From positions 17,750 to 81,749 of the forward strand of contig NZ_JACHOQ010000010.1 in NCBI RefSeq assembly GCF_014199955.1: a stretch of DNA of 64,000 nt, read 5' to 3'. The notes beneath the pieces are model-generated. The model was not told the DNA's origin, ran no database searches, and saw nothing but the letters and a program-made list of their open reading frames with translations. Below are positions 30,719 through 40,618 of this stretch, in pieces. Position numbers and translations under genes: made by a program. This stretch comes from Brevundimonas aurantiaca (GTDB lineage Bacteria; Pseudomonadota; Alphaproteobacteria; Caulobacterales; Caulobacteraceae). The stretch's first letter is position 1; every line of letters begins with the position of its first letter.

Positions 30719-31885
30719 ATGGACGCTGACGAACGCTGGATCGCGAGACATGAGGCCCTGACCCGCCTGGGGGTCAAGGCCCAGACCCTGTACGCCTATG
30801 TCAGTCGGGGACGGATCGCCGCCCGTCCCGACCCCGCCGACCCCCGCAGAAGCCTGTACGCCGCCGCCGACGTGGCCCGCCTGTGCGGCGACGGGGCCGA
30901 AGGCGAGACCGAGGTGCGGGCGCCGGTCGTGGGGGCGGCGGCGCGCGGCGAGGCCGACATTCAATCCTCCGTAGGCCTGATCGCCGAAGGCCGGCTGTTC
31001 TATCGCGGTCTGGACGCGGTGCAGCTGGCCGAGACGGCGACCGTCGAGGCGGCGGCCCGCCTGCTGTGGGACGTGCGGGACGGGGACCCCTTCGTCGGAC
31101 TGAAGCCGCGTATCGATCCGATCGTCGGCGGTTCGACACAGAGGCGGGTTCTGGCCGTGCTGGGCCGTCGCGCGATCGAGGACCGCTCCCTGCGCAGTCA
31201 CGATCCGGCGGGCCTGAAACAGGAGGCGGCCTCGCTGCTGAACGAGGTGGTGGACAGCGTCTCCGGGCCCGGGCCGCGCCTGTATCTGCACCAGAGGCTG
31301 GCGCGCGGCTTCAAGGCGTTCGAACGCGACAGTCCTCTGATCCGCCGCGCCCTGGTGCTGGGGGCCGACTGCGGTCTGGACGAGGCGGTGCTGGCGACGC
31401 GGGCGGCGGCCTTCGGCGGCGCGCCCCTGGCCGGGGCGGTCCTGGCCGGAATCACCACCCTGAGCGGGACCCCTCTGGGCGAACTGGGCGAGGTCGTGGC
31501 CTATGTCGGGGAGGCGCGGCGCGATCCGTCGGGCGCGGCGCGACGCTGGCTGGCCCTGAAGGGCGGGGTTCCGGGCTTCGAGGAGACGGCGGCCTTCGGC
31601 CGGGTCGATCCGCGGGCGCGGGCGCTGTTGGAGGCGGCGGGGCTTCCGGCCGATCTCCAGGCCCTGCTCGCCGAGGGCGAGGCGGCGGCGGGCCGGCCGG
31701 CCGGCTTCCATCTGGCCCTGGCCCTGATCGCGCGACGGCTGGACCTGGGGCCGACGGGAGCGGGCGACCTGCTGCTGCTGGGGCGGCTGGTCGGCCTTTT
31801 GGCCCATGCTGTGGATCAGGCGACGGACGGCTCGCCTATCCGGGCGCGATTGCGCTATGTGGGGCCCGAGCCGGGCGCGCACTGA
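30719..31885 (+). CDS. HTH-fused citrate synthase-like protein, catalytic residues lost
   Basis: A 388-aa protein. The first 55 residues look like a MerR/excisionase-type helix-turn-helix (ALTRLGVKAQTLYAYVSRGR). The rest follows the citrate synthase fold: LFYRGLDAVQLAE, ALVLGADCGLD, LSGTPLGEL, FHLALALIARRLDL, and the closing GLLAHAVDQATDGSPIR. Citrate synthases have ADHELN, GPxHGG and an Asp in the FDFALAAL segment; here these are ADCGLD, TPLGEL and FHLALAL, so both histidines and the aspartate appear replaced. It is therefore unlikely to make citrate and may be a ligand-sensing regulator (inference). Confidence 0.75.
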   Translation: MDADERWIARHEALTRLGVKAQTLYAYVSRGRIAARPDPADPRRSLYAAADVARLCGDGAEGETEVRAPVVGAAARGEADIQSSVGLIAEGRLFYRGLDAVQLAETATVEAAARLLWDVRDGDPFVGLKPRIDPIVGGSTQRRVLAVLGRRAIEDRSLRSHDPAGLKQEAASLLNEVVDSVSGPGPRLYLHQRLARGFKAFERDSPLIRRALVLGADCGLDEAVLATRAAAFGGAPLAGAVLAGITTLSGTPLGELGEVVAYVGEARRDPSGAARRWLALKGGVPGFEETAAFGRVDPRARALLEAAGLPADLQALLAEGEAAAGRPAGFHLALALIARRLDLGPTGAGDLLLLGRLVGLLAHAVDQATDGSPIRARLRYVGPEPGAH

Positions 31886-31909
31886 CCTCCGGCCTGTGAC
31901 GGGGACTTC

Positions 31910-32710
31910 ATGTCGGACTGGCTTGCGGCGATCATTCTCGGCCTGGTCGAAGGACTGACCGAGTTCATTCCGGTGTCCTCCACCGGGCACATGCTGCTGC
32001 TGGGCCATTTCATGGGCTTCCAGAGCGCGGGCAAGACGTTCGAGATCGTCATCCAGCTGGGGGCGCTCTTGGCCATCGTCAGCGTCTATTTCAAACGGCT
32101 GTGGACCCTGGCGACGCGCTGGCCCTTCGATCCGGAGGCCCGGCGGTTCCTGATCGGCCTGCTGCTGGCCTTCGCCCCGGCGGTGGTGATCGGCTTCCTG
32201 GCCTACGACTTCATCAAGACCGTGCTGTTCGAGACGCCCCAGGTGATCTGCGTCGCCTTGATCGTCGGCGGGGTGATCCTCTTGGCCCTGGACCGGATGG
32301 ACAAGCGGCCCCAGTGGCTGGACGCCAGCCAGTATCCGATGCGGGTCTATTTCCTGATCGGCCTGTTCCAGTGCCTGGCCATGATCCCCGGCGTATCGCG
32401 ATCCGGCGCCACCATCGCCGGCGGCCTGTTGCTGAAGACCGACAAGCGGTCGGCGGCCGAGTTCAGCTTCTTTCTGGCCCTGCCCACCATGGGGGCGGCG
32501 GTGGCCTATGACCTATTGAAGAACCATAAGACGCTGGACTTCAGCGACGTCGGTCTGATCGCGGTGGGCTTCGTGGTGGCCTTCCTGACGGCCCTGGTGG
32601 TGGTGCGCTTCCTGCTGGACTTCGTCTCCAAGCACGGCTTTGGCCCCTTCGCCTGGTGGCGGATCGTGGTCGGGGTGGTCGGTCTGGCCCTGTTGCAGGC
32701 GGGGTTCTGA
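31910..32710 (+). CDS. uppP: undecaprenyl-diphosphatase UppP
   Basis: A 266-aa polytopic membrane protein. Both BacA/UppP signatures are present: [17 protein letters not shown] (residues 10-26) and [13 protein letters not shown] (about 162-174). It recycles undecaprenyl diphosphate for peptidoglycan synthesis and gives bacitracin tolerance. It begins 24 nt after the preceding gene and may be co-transcribed. Confidence 0.97.
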   Translation: MSDWLAAIILGLVEGLTEFIPVSSTGHMLLLGHFMGFQSAGKTFEIVIQLGALLAIVSVYFKRLWTLATRWPFDPEARRFLIGLLLAFAPAVVIGFLAYDFIKTVLFETPQVICVALIVGGVILLALDRMDKRPQWLDASQYPMRVYFLIGLFQCLAMIPGVSRSGATIAGGLLLKTDKRSAAEFSFFLALPTMGAAVAYDLLKNHKTLDFSDVGLIAVGFVVAFLTALVVVRFLLDFVSKHGFGPFAWWRIVVGVVGLALLQAGF

Positions 32711-32755
32711 CGCCCCGGCTGGCGATTTTCGCCCCCAGCCTCTAAGGGGCGGGGC

Positions 32756-33667
32756 ATGAGCACGCTTCTTTACGGCCGACCGCCGGTCGTCTTCGATCCG
32801 CCCAGCGCCGGCGCCGGCGCCGCGATCCAAGTCTCGCCCCTGATCCCCGGCTCGACCGCCCTGGAGGCTGTGAGCGAAGGCTCGGTCGACGAGATCATGA
32901 TCTACGCCCCGCCCGGCGTGCTGGAGCGGCGCTACACCCTGGCCCTGGCGCTGAGGGCGCTGAAGGTCGGGGGGCGGCTGGACGTCATGGCCTTGAAGGA
33001 CAAGGGCGGGTCGCGGCTGAAGAAGGAGCTGACCGGCTTCGGCGTCGAGGTGGGCGAGACGGCCAAGGCGCACCATCGCCGCTGCGTCGTGGTCAGGCCC
33101 GAGGCGATGACGGATATCGACTCGGCCATAGCCGAGGGGGCGGCGCGGATCGTGCCGGGGCTGGAGGCTTGGTCCCAGCCAGGGATCTTCGCCTGGGACC
33201 GGATCGACGCGGGCTCGGCCCTGTTGGCGCAACACCTGCCGGCGCTGAAGGGGGCGGGCGCCGATCTGGGCTGCGGCTACGGGGCGCTGGCGACGGTGGT
33301 CCTGCGGTCGCCGGGGGTGACGGGCCTGCGGCTGATCGACCTGGATCGCCGCGCAATCGAGGCGGCGCGGAAGAATGTCGAAGACCCACGGGCGAGCTTT
33401 GAATGGGCCGATGTGCGGACCCTGCCCGCCGGAGGCGACCTGAATTTCGTCGTCAGCAATCCGCCCTTCCACGACGGCGGGGCCGAGGATCGACGGCTGG
33501 GCCAGGCCTTTATCCGCAAGGCGGCGGAACTGCTGAAGAAGGGCGGGACAGCCTGGATCGTGGCGAACCGGCACCTGCCCTATGAGGCCGAGCTGAACGC
33601 CGCCTTCGGCCGGGTGCGACTGGTCGCCGACGAGGGCGGGTACAAGCTGTTCGAGGCGGTGAAGTGA
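32756..33667 (+). CDS. class I SAM methyltransferase, RsmC-like
   Basis: A 303-aa protein with two half-domains as in RsmC. The first half is a degenerate methyltransferase fold (DEIMIYAPPGVLERRYTLAL). The second carries the SAM motif ADLGCGYGALATVVL (about residue 165) and the N-methyltransferase motif VSNPPFHDGG (about 235). RsmC makes m2G1207 in 16S rRNA. Length and domain layout fit, but RlmG-type activity is possible. Confidence 0.82.
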   Translation: MSTLLYGRPPVVFDPPSAGAGAAIQVSPLIPGSTALEAVSEGSVDEIMIYAPPGVLERRYTLALALRALKVGGRLDVMALKDKGGSRLKKELTGFGVEVGETAKAHHRRCVVVRPEAMTDIDSAIAEGAARIVPGLEAWSQPGIFAWDRIDAGSALLAQHLPALKGAGADLGCGYGALATVVLRSPGVTGLRLIDLDRRAIEAARKNVEDPRASFEWADVRTLPAGGDLNFVVSNPPFHDGGAEDRRLGQAFIRKAAELLKKGGTAWIVANRHLPYEAELNAAFGRVRLVADEGGYKLFEAVK

Positions 33668-33684
33668 GGCGCTCTTCTCTGAGC

Positions 33685-33793
33685 CGTCATCCTCGCCCTT
33701 GTGGCGAGGATCCAGACTCCCGGTGTTCGACGAGAGTGCTGTCTGCCGACGCACCGGGAGTCTGGATCCTAGGGACAAGCCCTAGGATGACGG
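33685..33793. repeat. GTCATCCT...AGGATGAC palindromic repeat, copy 1
   Basis: Inverted arms of about 40 nt between rsmC and rsuA, starting CGTCATCCT and ending AGGATGACG. Each arm holds its own small hairpin: CCTCGCC-cttg-GGCGAGG on the left and CCTAGGG-acaag-CCCTAGG on the right. Arms also share the motif ATCCAGACTCCCGGT. Related copies are at 41364-41472 and 48021-48124. Confidence 0.85.
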
Positions 33794-33809
33794 GCGTCGG
33801 GGGTGCGAC

Positions 33810-34544
33810 ATGACCAAGACCCCCACGTCGCGCGTCGATCGACTGCTCGGCTCGATGGGCTACGGGTCGCGGGCCGAGATGGCGCGGATGGCCAAGGCGG
33901 GCGGGATCCTGCTGGACGGCGCGGACCTTACCGACGTGTCGAGGCGGATCGCCGTGACGCCGGACCTGCCCAGCCGGATGGAGATCGACGGGGAGCCGCT
34001 GGATCCGGTGCAGGGTCTGGTGATCCTGCTGAACAAGCCGCTGGGCATGACCTGTTCCCATAAGGAAGAGGGCGCGCTGGTCTATGATATCCTGCCGGGC
34101 CGGTGGCGGCGGCGCGATCCGGCCATCTCGACCATCGGACGGCTGGACAAGCAGACCAGCGGCCTGTTGCTGCTGACCGACGACGGCGACCTGCTGCACC
34201 GGGTGATCAGTCCCAAACGCCATGTGGCCAAGGTCTATCGCGCCGGACTGGCGCGGCCGCTGACGGGGACGGAAGGGGCGCTGTTCGCCTCCGGCGAGCT
34301 GGTGCTGGAGGGCGAGGACAAGCCGCTGGCGCCCGCCGTGCTGGAGGTCGTGTCCCCGACCGAGGCCCTGCTGACGGTGACGGAGGGACGCTATCACCAG
34401 GTGCGCCGCATGTTCGCCGCCGTCGGCAACCATGTGGAGACCCTGCATCGCGAGCGGCTGGGCGGGCTGACGCTGCCGGCCGATCTGGCGCCGGGGCAGT
34501 GGCGGCTGCTGACGCCAGAGGAGATCGCGCTAATCTTCGACTGA
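33810..34544 (+). CDS. rsuA: RsuA-type 16S rRNA pseudouridine synthase
   Basis: A 244-aa protein with an N-terminal S4-like domain (RVDRLLGSMGYGSRAEM) and a catalytic domain with GRLDKQTSGLLLLTDDG, where the Asp is the nucleophile. LNKPLGMTCSHKEEG and EGRYHQVRRMF support the RsuA branch (U516 of 16S rRNA). Copy 1 of the palindromic repeat precedes it. Confidence 0.88.
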   Translation: MTKTPTSRVDRLLGSMGYGSRAEMARMAKAGGILLDGADLTDVSRRIAVTPDLPSRMEIDGEPLDPVQGLVILLNKPLGMTCSHKEEGALVYDILPGRWRRRDPAISTIGRLDKQTSGLLLLTDDGDLLHRVISPKRHVAKVYRAGLARPLTGTEGALFASGELVLEGEDKPLAPAVLEVVSPTEALLTVTEGRYHQVRRMFAAVGNHVETLHRERLGGLTLPADLAPGQWRLLTPEEIALIFD

Positions 34545-34574
34545 TTGGACATTGGACGGTCAGATGGCTATCTT
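34545..34574 (+). promoter_or_regulatory. candidate promoter of the second vapBC pair
   Basis: TTGGAC (34545-34550) and TATCTT (34569-34574) with an 18-bp spacer. The predicted start of transcription falls at about 34581-34582, where an in-frame ATG begins the antitoxin, suggesting a leaderless message. Consensus-based only. Confidence 0.4.
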
Positions 34575-34581
34575 GATGGCC

Positions 34582-34827
34582 ATGTCCAGCTACTCCGTCG
34601 CCGAAGCCAAGAACAACCTGCCCAAGCTGCTGGATCGCATGCTGGCGGGCGAGGCCGTGACCATCACACGGCGCGGCGTGCCTGTGGCGCGACTGGAGCC
34701 GGCGCAGGAGGTCGAGCCGACGTCAGGGCCGATGGACATGGACTGGCTGAAACGTGTGCGGATCAAGTCTGAAGCCGAGATGGACTCCGTAACCCTCTTG
34801 CGCCGGATGCGGAACGAAGAGATTTGA
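34582..34827 (+). CDS. vapB: Phd/YefM-type antitoxin (second vapBC)
   Basis: An 81-aa antitoxin. SYSVAEAKNNLPKLLDRM and AVTITRRGVPVARLEP are typical of the Phd/YefM fold; the tail (TSGPMDMDWLKRVRIKSEAE) would bind the toxin. Several starts are possible (34552 TTG, 34564, 34576, 34582). The one at 34582 fits the conserved SYSVAEAK start and a promoter 8 nt upstream that would make a leaderless transcript. Its stop overlaps the toxin start as TTGA. Confidence 0.82.
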   Translation: MSSYSVAEAKNNLPKLLDRMLAGEAVTITRRGVPVARLEPAQEVEPTSGPMDMDWLKRVRIKSEAEMDSVTLLRRMRNEEI

Positions 34828-35237
34828 CCGTCTATCTGGACACCAGCGTCCTGATGTCCCTGTTTCAGACCGACAAGCACACTGAGCGGGCGTCGGTCTG
34901 GATCGCGGGTGTCGATGCCTTCGTCATGAGCAGTTGGGCTCTCACAGAGTTTTCCTCCGCCTTGGCGGTGAAGACTCGTATGCGCAATCTGCGCGACAGG
35001 GATCGGCGCGAGTTCGAACTGCAACTGGACCAATGGTTGAGAGGCAGGGTCGTCCTTTCTGTGGTTGACGGTGACATGGTGGAAGCGCGGCGCCTGGTGA
35101 AAAACGACGTGAGATTGCGCGCTCCCGATGCGCTTCATCTCGCGCTGGCGGCGAGGCATGGCTGCAGCCTGGCGACTCTTGACGAGGACATGGCCACGGT
35201 CGCCACCGACATAGGGCTGACGGTGATTGTCCCATGA
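34824..35237 (+). CDS. vapC: VapC-type PIN-domain toxin (second vapBC)
   Basis: A 137-aa PIN domain. Acidic residues: Asp6 (VYLDTSVLM), Glu near residue 40 (ALTEFSSAL), Asp near 101 (APDALHLALAA) and LATLDEDM near the end. The start is TTG at 34824-34826, overlapping the antitoxin stop. The stop overlaps the trpF start (ATGA), so this toxin is coupled into the tryptophan operon. Confidence 0.88.
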   Translation: MTVYLDTSVLMSLFQTDKHTERASVWIAGVDAFVMSSWALTEFSSALAVKTRMRNLRDRDRREFELQLDQWLRGRVVLSVVDGDMVEARRLVKNDVRLRAPDALHLALAARHGCSLATLDEDMATVATDIGLTVIVP

Positions 35238-35875
35238 CGATCAAGATCAAGATCTGCGGCCTGACGACGCCCGACACCCTGGACGCCGCCCTGGACGGCG
35301 GGGCGGACTTCGTGGGGGCGGTGGTGTTTCCCAAGAGCCCGCGTCACCTGGCGCCTGCGGCGGCCGCCGACCTGTTCGAGCGGGCGCGAGGGCGGGCGAA
35401 GATCGTGGCGGTGACGGTCGATCCGGACGACGCCTTGCTGGAAGAGATCGCGCGGACGCTGAGGCCGGACTTCATCCAGCTGCACGGGGTGGAGAGCCCG
35501 GCGCGGGCGGAAACCGTGCGGACCCTGACCGGGGCGGGGGTGATCAAGGCCCTGCCGATCCGGCATGGCGACGACTTCGCCGCCGCTGACGAATGGGATT
35601 ATCACGCCGATCATCTGATGTTCGACGCCAAGCCGCCCGAGGGGTCGGTCCTGCCGGGCGGGGTGGGTCATAGTTTCGACTGGACCCTGCTGGCGGATCG
35701 GGCCTTCCGTCATCCGTGGTTCCTGGCGGGCGGGCTGAACCCCGACAATGTGGCCGAGGCGCTGCGGATCGCCGGGGCGCCGATGCTGGACGTCTCCTCT
35801 GGCGTGGAAAGCGCGCCGGGTGTTAAGGACGCCGACCGGATCGCGGTCTTCATCCAAAACGCGCGCCGGTCGTAA
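35234..35875 (+). CDS. trpF: phosphoribosylanthranilate isomerase TrpF
   Basis: A 213-aa beta/alpha-barrel enzyme. [12 protein letters not shown] carries the catalytic Cys, followed by [24 protein letters not shown] and a closing [10 protein letters not shown] with the phosphate site. It catalyses the Amadori rearrangement in tryptophan synthesis. It directly follows a VapC gene with a 4-nt overlap and precedes trpB. Confidence 0.96.
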   Translation: MTIKIKICGLTTPDTLDAALDGGADFVGAVVFPKSPRHLAPAAAADLFERARGRAKIVAVTVDPDDALLEEIARTLRPDFIQLHGVESPARAETVRTLTGAGVIKALPIRHGDDFAAADEWDYHADHLMFDAKPPEGSVLPGGVGHSFDWTLLADRAFRHPWFLAGGLNPDNVAEALRIAGAPMLDVSSGVESAPGVKDADRIAVFIQNARRS

Positions 35876-35907
35876 TTACGACGCCTCTCCGCGTGAAAGT
35901 CGAAACC

Positions 35908-37151
<1,244 letters not shown>

Positions 37152-37155
<4 letters not shown>

Positions 37156-37601
37156 TCCGCAGCCTGTCGGCGATCGCCGCCGCCCTGAGCCTTTCGACGG
37201 CCGTTCAGGCCCAGACGCCGGTTGAGGTTAAACCCGCCGATGTCGCCCTGCTGCCGGGCGCGCAGCTTTCGCCCGATTGCGGCGGTCTGAACAATCTGGC
37301 CGGCCGGGCCTGGTGCGTCACCGCGCCCCTGGGTCAGGTCGGCGCCCTGGCCGAGGCCTATATCGCCGATCTGGAGACCAAAGGCTGGCTGGCGGCGGGC
37401 GGCGACGAGAACCGCGTCGTCCTGATCAAGCGTCGCGAGGGCGGCGGTTGCGACGGTATGCAGATGGTCGCCTTCTACGACACGGCCAGGGTCGCCGTCG
37501 CCGAACTGCCCGCCTATCTGGGCTTCGCGACCATTCCGGGCGACGTGTGCGCAGCCCAGGCCGCCGCCGAGAAGCCCGCTTCGGACACATCGACCCAATG
37601 A
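37152..37601 (+). CDS. secreted four-cysteine protein between trpB and trpA
   Basis: A 149-aa protein starting at GTG (37152-37154). It has a signal peptide ([18 protein letters not shown]) and a mature domain with four cysteines ([27 protein letters not shown]) that could form two disulfides. The stop overlaps the trpA start as ATGA. No family is recognised. Position inside the operon, with 4-nt overlaps on both sides, means it is translated with the synthase subunits although its product is exported. Confidence 0.75.
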
Positions 37602-38437
37602 CCACCACTCGTATCGACGCCTGTTTCAAGGCGCTGAAAGCCCAAGGCCGCGCGGCCTTTATTCCCTATGTGATGGGGGGCGATCCGTCGCGCGAGGCGG
37701 CGCTGGCGATCCTGAAAGGGCTGCCCGCCGCCGGGGCCGACATCATCGAACTGGGCTTTCCGTTCAGCGATCCGATGGCCGAGGGGCCGCCGATCCAGCG
37801 GGCCGCCATTCGCGGACTGAAGGCCGGGTTCGGCCTGCGTTCGACCATGGATCTGGCGCGGGAGTTCCGCAAGGACGACCAGACGACGCCGATCATCCTG
37901 ATGGGCTATCTGAACCCGATCGAGAGCCTGGGATACGACGCCTTCGCCGCCTATGCGGCCGAGTGCGGCGTCGACGGGCTGATCGTGGTGGACTGCCCGC
38001 CGGAAGAGGCCGCGCCGCTGATCGAGGCGCTGGACAAGGTCTCGATCTCGCTGATCCGCCTGGCGACCCCGACCTCGGACGACGAACGGCTGAAGATCGT
38101 GGTCCAGGGGACCTCGGGCTTCGTCTATTATGTCGCCGTCGCGGGCGTGACCGGGGTCAAGGAGGCGAACGCCGACGTCGTGGCGCCGGCGGTGGAGCGG
38201 GTGCGCAAGGCCTCGGGCCTGCCGGTCGCGGTCGGCTTCGGGGTCAAGACGCCGGAACGGGCGGCCGAGATCGCTCGCGTCGCCGATGCGGTGGTGGTCG
38301 GCTCGGCCCTGGTGGACGAGGTGGCCGCCGCTCTGGAGGCCAATGCGCCCGCTGCGCCGCGCGTCCTGGCCCGCGTCAAGACCCTGGGCGACGCGGTTCG
38401 ATCGGTGACTAGTGCTTCCGCAGCGGAAACCGTCTAA
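37598..38437 (+). CDS. trpA: tryptophan synthase alpha chain
   Basis: A 279-aa beta/alpha-barrel subunit. IIELGFPFSDPMAEGPPIQ aligns with the active-site segment of TrpA: the Glu of ELG corresponds to E. coli Glu49, but the position of Asp60 (ADGP) is Glu here (AEGP). YYVAVAGVTG and VGFGVKTPERA form the phosphate site. It cleaves indole-glycerol phosphate and passes indole to TrpB. ATGA overlap with the upstream secreted-protein gene. Confidence 0.95.
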   Translation: MTTTRIDACFKALKAQGRAAFIPYVMGGDPSREAALAILKGLPAAGADIIELGFPFSDPMAEGPPIQRAAIRGLKAGFGLRSTMDLAREFRKDDQTTPIILMGYLNPIESLGYDAFAAYAAECGVDGLIVVDCPPEEAAPLIEALDKVSISLIRLATPTSDDERLKIVVQGTSGFVYYVAVAGVTGVKEANADVVAPAVERVRKASGLPVAVGFGVKTPERAAEIARVADAVVVGSALVDEVAAALEANAPAAPRVLARVKTLGDAVRSVTSASAAETV

Positions 38438-38447
38438 GAGCCCGCCC

Positions 38448-39338
38448 ATGGTCGACAAGAACAAACCTCAGGAAAAGCGCGGCGGCTGGCTGAGCCGTTT
38501 CGCGCCCGGCGTCCGCAAGATCGTGTCGCGCCGCGACACCCCCGACAATCTGTGGGTCAAGGACCCCGATACGGGCGAGATGCTGTACCGCTCGGACCTG
38601 GAGGCCGCCCTGTGGGTGACGCCGTCGGGCCGCCATATGCGGATCGATGCGCCGACGCGGTTGAAGGCCACCTTCGACGGCGCCGTCTATGATACGATCG
38701 AGACGCCGGACGTGCCTGAGGATCCGCTGAAGTTCTCGGACGGCAAGTCCTACAAGGACCGGCTGAACGCCGCGCGCAAGGCGGCGGGGCGCAAGGACAC
38801 CATGGCGATCGGCTGGGGTTCGGTCGGCGGTCAGAAGGCGGTGGTGATCGTTCAGGACTTCACCTTCATGGGCGGGTCGCTGGGCATGGCGGCGGGCGAG
38901 GCCTTCATCAAGGCGGCGCGCGAGGCCGTGGCCCGCAAGGTTCCGCTGGTCTGTTTCACCGCCGCCGGCGGGGCGCGGATGCAGGAAGGCGCCCTGTCGC
39001 TGATGCAGATGGCGCGCACCACCCTGGCCATCGAAGAGCTGAAGTCGGCGAAACTGCCCTATGTGGTGGTGCTGACCGACCCGACCACGGGCGGGGTGAC
39101 CGCCTCCTACGCCATGCTGGGCGACGTGCATCTGGCTGAGCCGGGGGCCTTGATCGGCTTCGCCGGTCCGCGCGTGATCGAGGCCACCATCCGCGAGAAA
39201 CTGCCGCCGGGCTTCCAGCGCGCCGAATATCTGCAGGAGAAGGGCATGGTCGACCGGGTCGTGACCCGCGCCGATCTGCCCCGCGTCCTGGGCCGGATCC
39301 TGTCCATGCTGATGGGCGGAAACCGCCTGGCGGCCTGA
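38448..39338 (+). CDS. accD: acetyl-CoA carboxylase carboxyltransferase subunit beta
   Basis: A 296-aa carboxyltransferase beta subunit. SVGGQKAVVIVQDFTFMGGS, FTAAGGARMQEG and DPTTGGVTASYAMLGD are diagnostic. In E. coli the N-terminal zinc ribbon has two CxxC pairs; the matching stretch here, LWVKDPDTGEMLYRSDLE then LWVTPSGRHMRI, has no cysteine, so zinc binding is lost. Start at ATG 38448, 10 nt after trpA. Confidence 0.95.
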   Translation: MVDKNKPQEKRGGWLSRFAPGVRKIVSRRDTPDNLWVKDPDTGEMLYRSDLEAALWVTPSGRHMRIDAPTRLKATFDGAVYDTIETPDVPEDPLKFSDGKSYKDRLNAARKAAGRKDTMAIGWGSVGGQKAVVIVQDFTFMGGSLGMAAGEAFIKAAREAVARKVPLVCFTAAGGARMQEGALSLMQMARTTLAIEELKSAKLPYVVVLTDPTTGGVTASYAMLGDVHLAEPGALIGFAGPRVIEATIREKLPPGFQRAEYLQEKGMVDRVVTRADLPRVLGRILSMLMGGNRLAA

Positions 39339-39343
39339 CGGCC

Positions 39344-40618
39344 TTGGACCCCATCTCCGAGCGGCTGCGCGCCCGACATCCGCAACGGATTGATCTGTCG
39401 CTGGATCGGATGCGCGCCCTGTGCGCGGCCCTGGGCGATCCGCAGCATCGGTTGCCGCCGGTGGTCCATGTGGCGGGGACGAACGGCAAGGGATCGACCG
39501 TGGCCTTGATCCGGGCCGTCGCCGAGGCGGCGGGGCTGAAGGTCCATGCCTATACTTCGCCCCATCTGGTGCGGTTCAACGAGCGGATTCGGCTGGCAGG
39601 ACGGTTGATCGAGGACGATCATCTGCACGCCATCCTCGATCGGATAGAGTCCGTGTCCGGCGAGGCGACCGTGTTCGAGAGCACCACCGCCGCCGCCTTC
39701 CTGGCCATGGCCGAGACCCCGGCCGATCTGGCGGTGATCGAGGTCGGCCTGGGCGGGGTGCTGGACGCCACCAATGTGATCGAACGGCCGCTGCTGAGCG
39801 TGATCACCCCGGTCGACTATGATCATGCCGAGTTTCTGGGCACGGACCTGGCCGGGATCGCCTCGGAAAAGGCCGGGGTGCTGAAGGCGGGAGCGCCGGG
39901 CGTGATCGGGCGCCAGCGTGAGGAGGCGTTCAAGGCCATCGAACGCCGGGCCGCCAACGTCCGTGCGCGGCTGACGGTTCTGGGGGTGGATTTCGACGCC
40001 TGGGCCGAGCGGGGCGGCATGGCCTTCCAGACGGCGGACCTGTTCATGGACCTGCCGGCGCCCGCCCTGGCGGGGGCGCACCAGATCGACAATGCGGCCG
40101 TGGCCATAGCCGCCGCCCTGGAGCTGGATCTGCCGGAAAGCGCGATCATCGAAGGGCTGAGGGCCGTGCGGTGGCCGGCGCGGCTCCAGCGGATCTCGAC
40201 CGGACCCTATGGGCAGGCGGCCAAGGCGGCGGAGGCGGAGCTGTGGCTGGACGGGGGGCACAATCCCCATGCCGGACGGGCGCTGGCGGCCTTTCTCGCC
40301 GAGCGTCAGGCGCGGGCGCCGCGCCCCCTGGCCCTGATCTGCGGCATGTTGGGCAACAAGGACGCCGGCGGTTTCTTTGCGGCCCTGAAGGACAGCCAGG
40401 CCACGGTCTTCACCGTCGGCTTCGACGGGGCGGCGGCCGAGCCGGCGGCCCTGGCGGCCGTGGCGCGCGGCCATGGTCTGGCGGCGACCCCGGCAGGCTC
40501 CGTCGGCGAGGCCCTGGACCTGGCGCTGCGCCTGGGTGCGGGCCGGGTGGCGATCTGCGGGTCTCTGTATCTGGCGGGCGAGGTGCTGGGCGCCAGCCCG
40601 GAGACCTGGCCCGTCTAG
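39344..40618 (+). CDS. folC: folylpolyglutamate/dihydrofolate synthase
   Basis: A 424-aa Mur-ligase-type enzyme. P-loop HVAGTNGKGSTVAL, TSPHLVRFNERI, VEVGLGGVLDATNVI and DGGHNPHAGRAL are all conserved. It adds glutamates to folates. Start is TTG at 39344, 5 nt after accD. Its stop lies in a CTAG shared with the stop of the convergent small gene. Confidence 0.95.
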   Translation: MDPISERLRARHPQRIDLSLDRMRALCAALGDPQHRLPPVVHVAGTNGKGSTVALIRAVAEAAGLKVHAYTSPHLVRFNERIRLAGRLIEDDHLHAILDRIESVSGEATVFESTTAAAFLAMAETPADLAVIEVGLGGVLDATNVIERPLLSVITPVDYDHAEFLGTDLAGIASEKAGVLKAGAPGVIGRQREEAFKAIERRAANVRARLTVLGVDFDAWAERGGMAFQTADLFMDLPAPALAGAHQIDNAAVAIAAALELDLPESAIIEGLRAVRWPARLQRISTGPYGQAAKAAEAELWLDGGHNPHAGRALAAFLAERQARAPRPLALICGMLGNKDAGGFFAALKDSQATVFTVGFDGAAAEPAALAAVARGHGLAATPAGSVGEALDLALRLGAGRVAICGSLYLAGEVLGASPETWPV

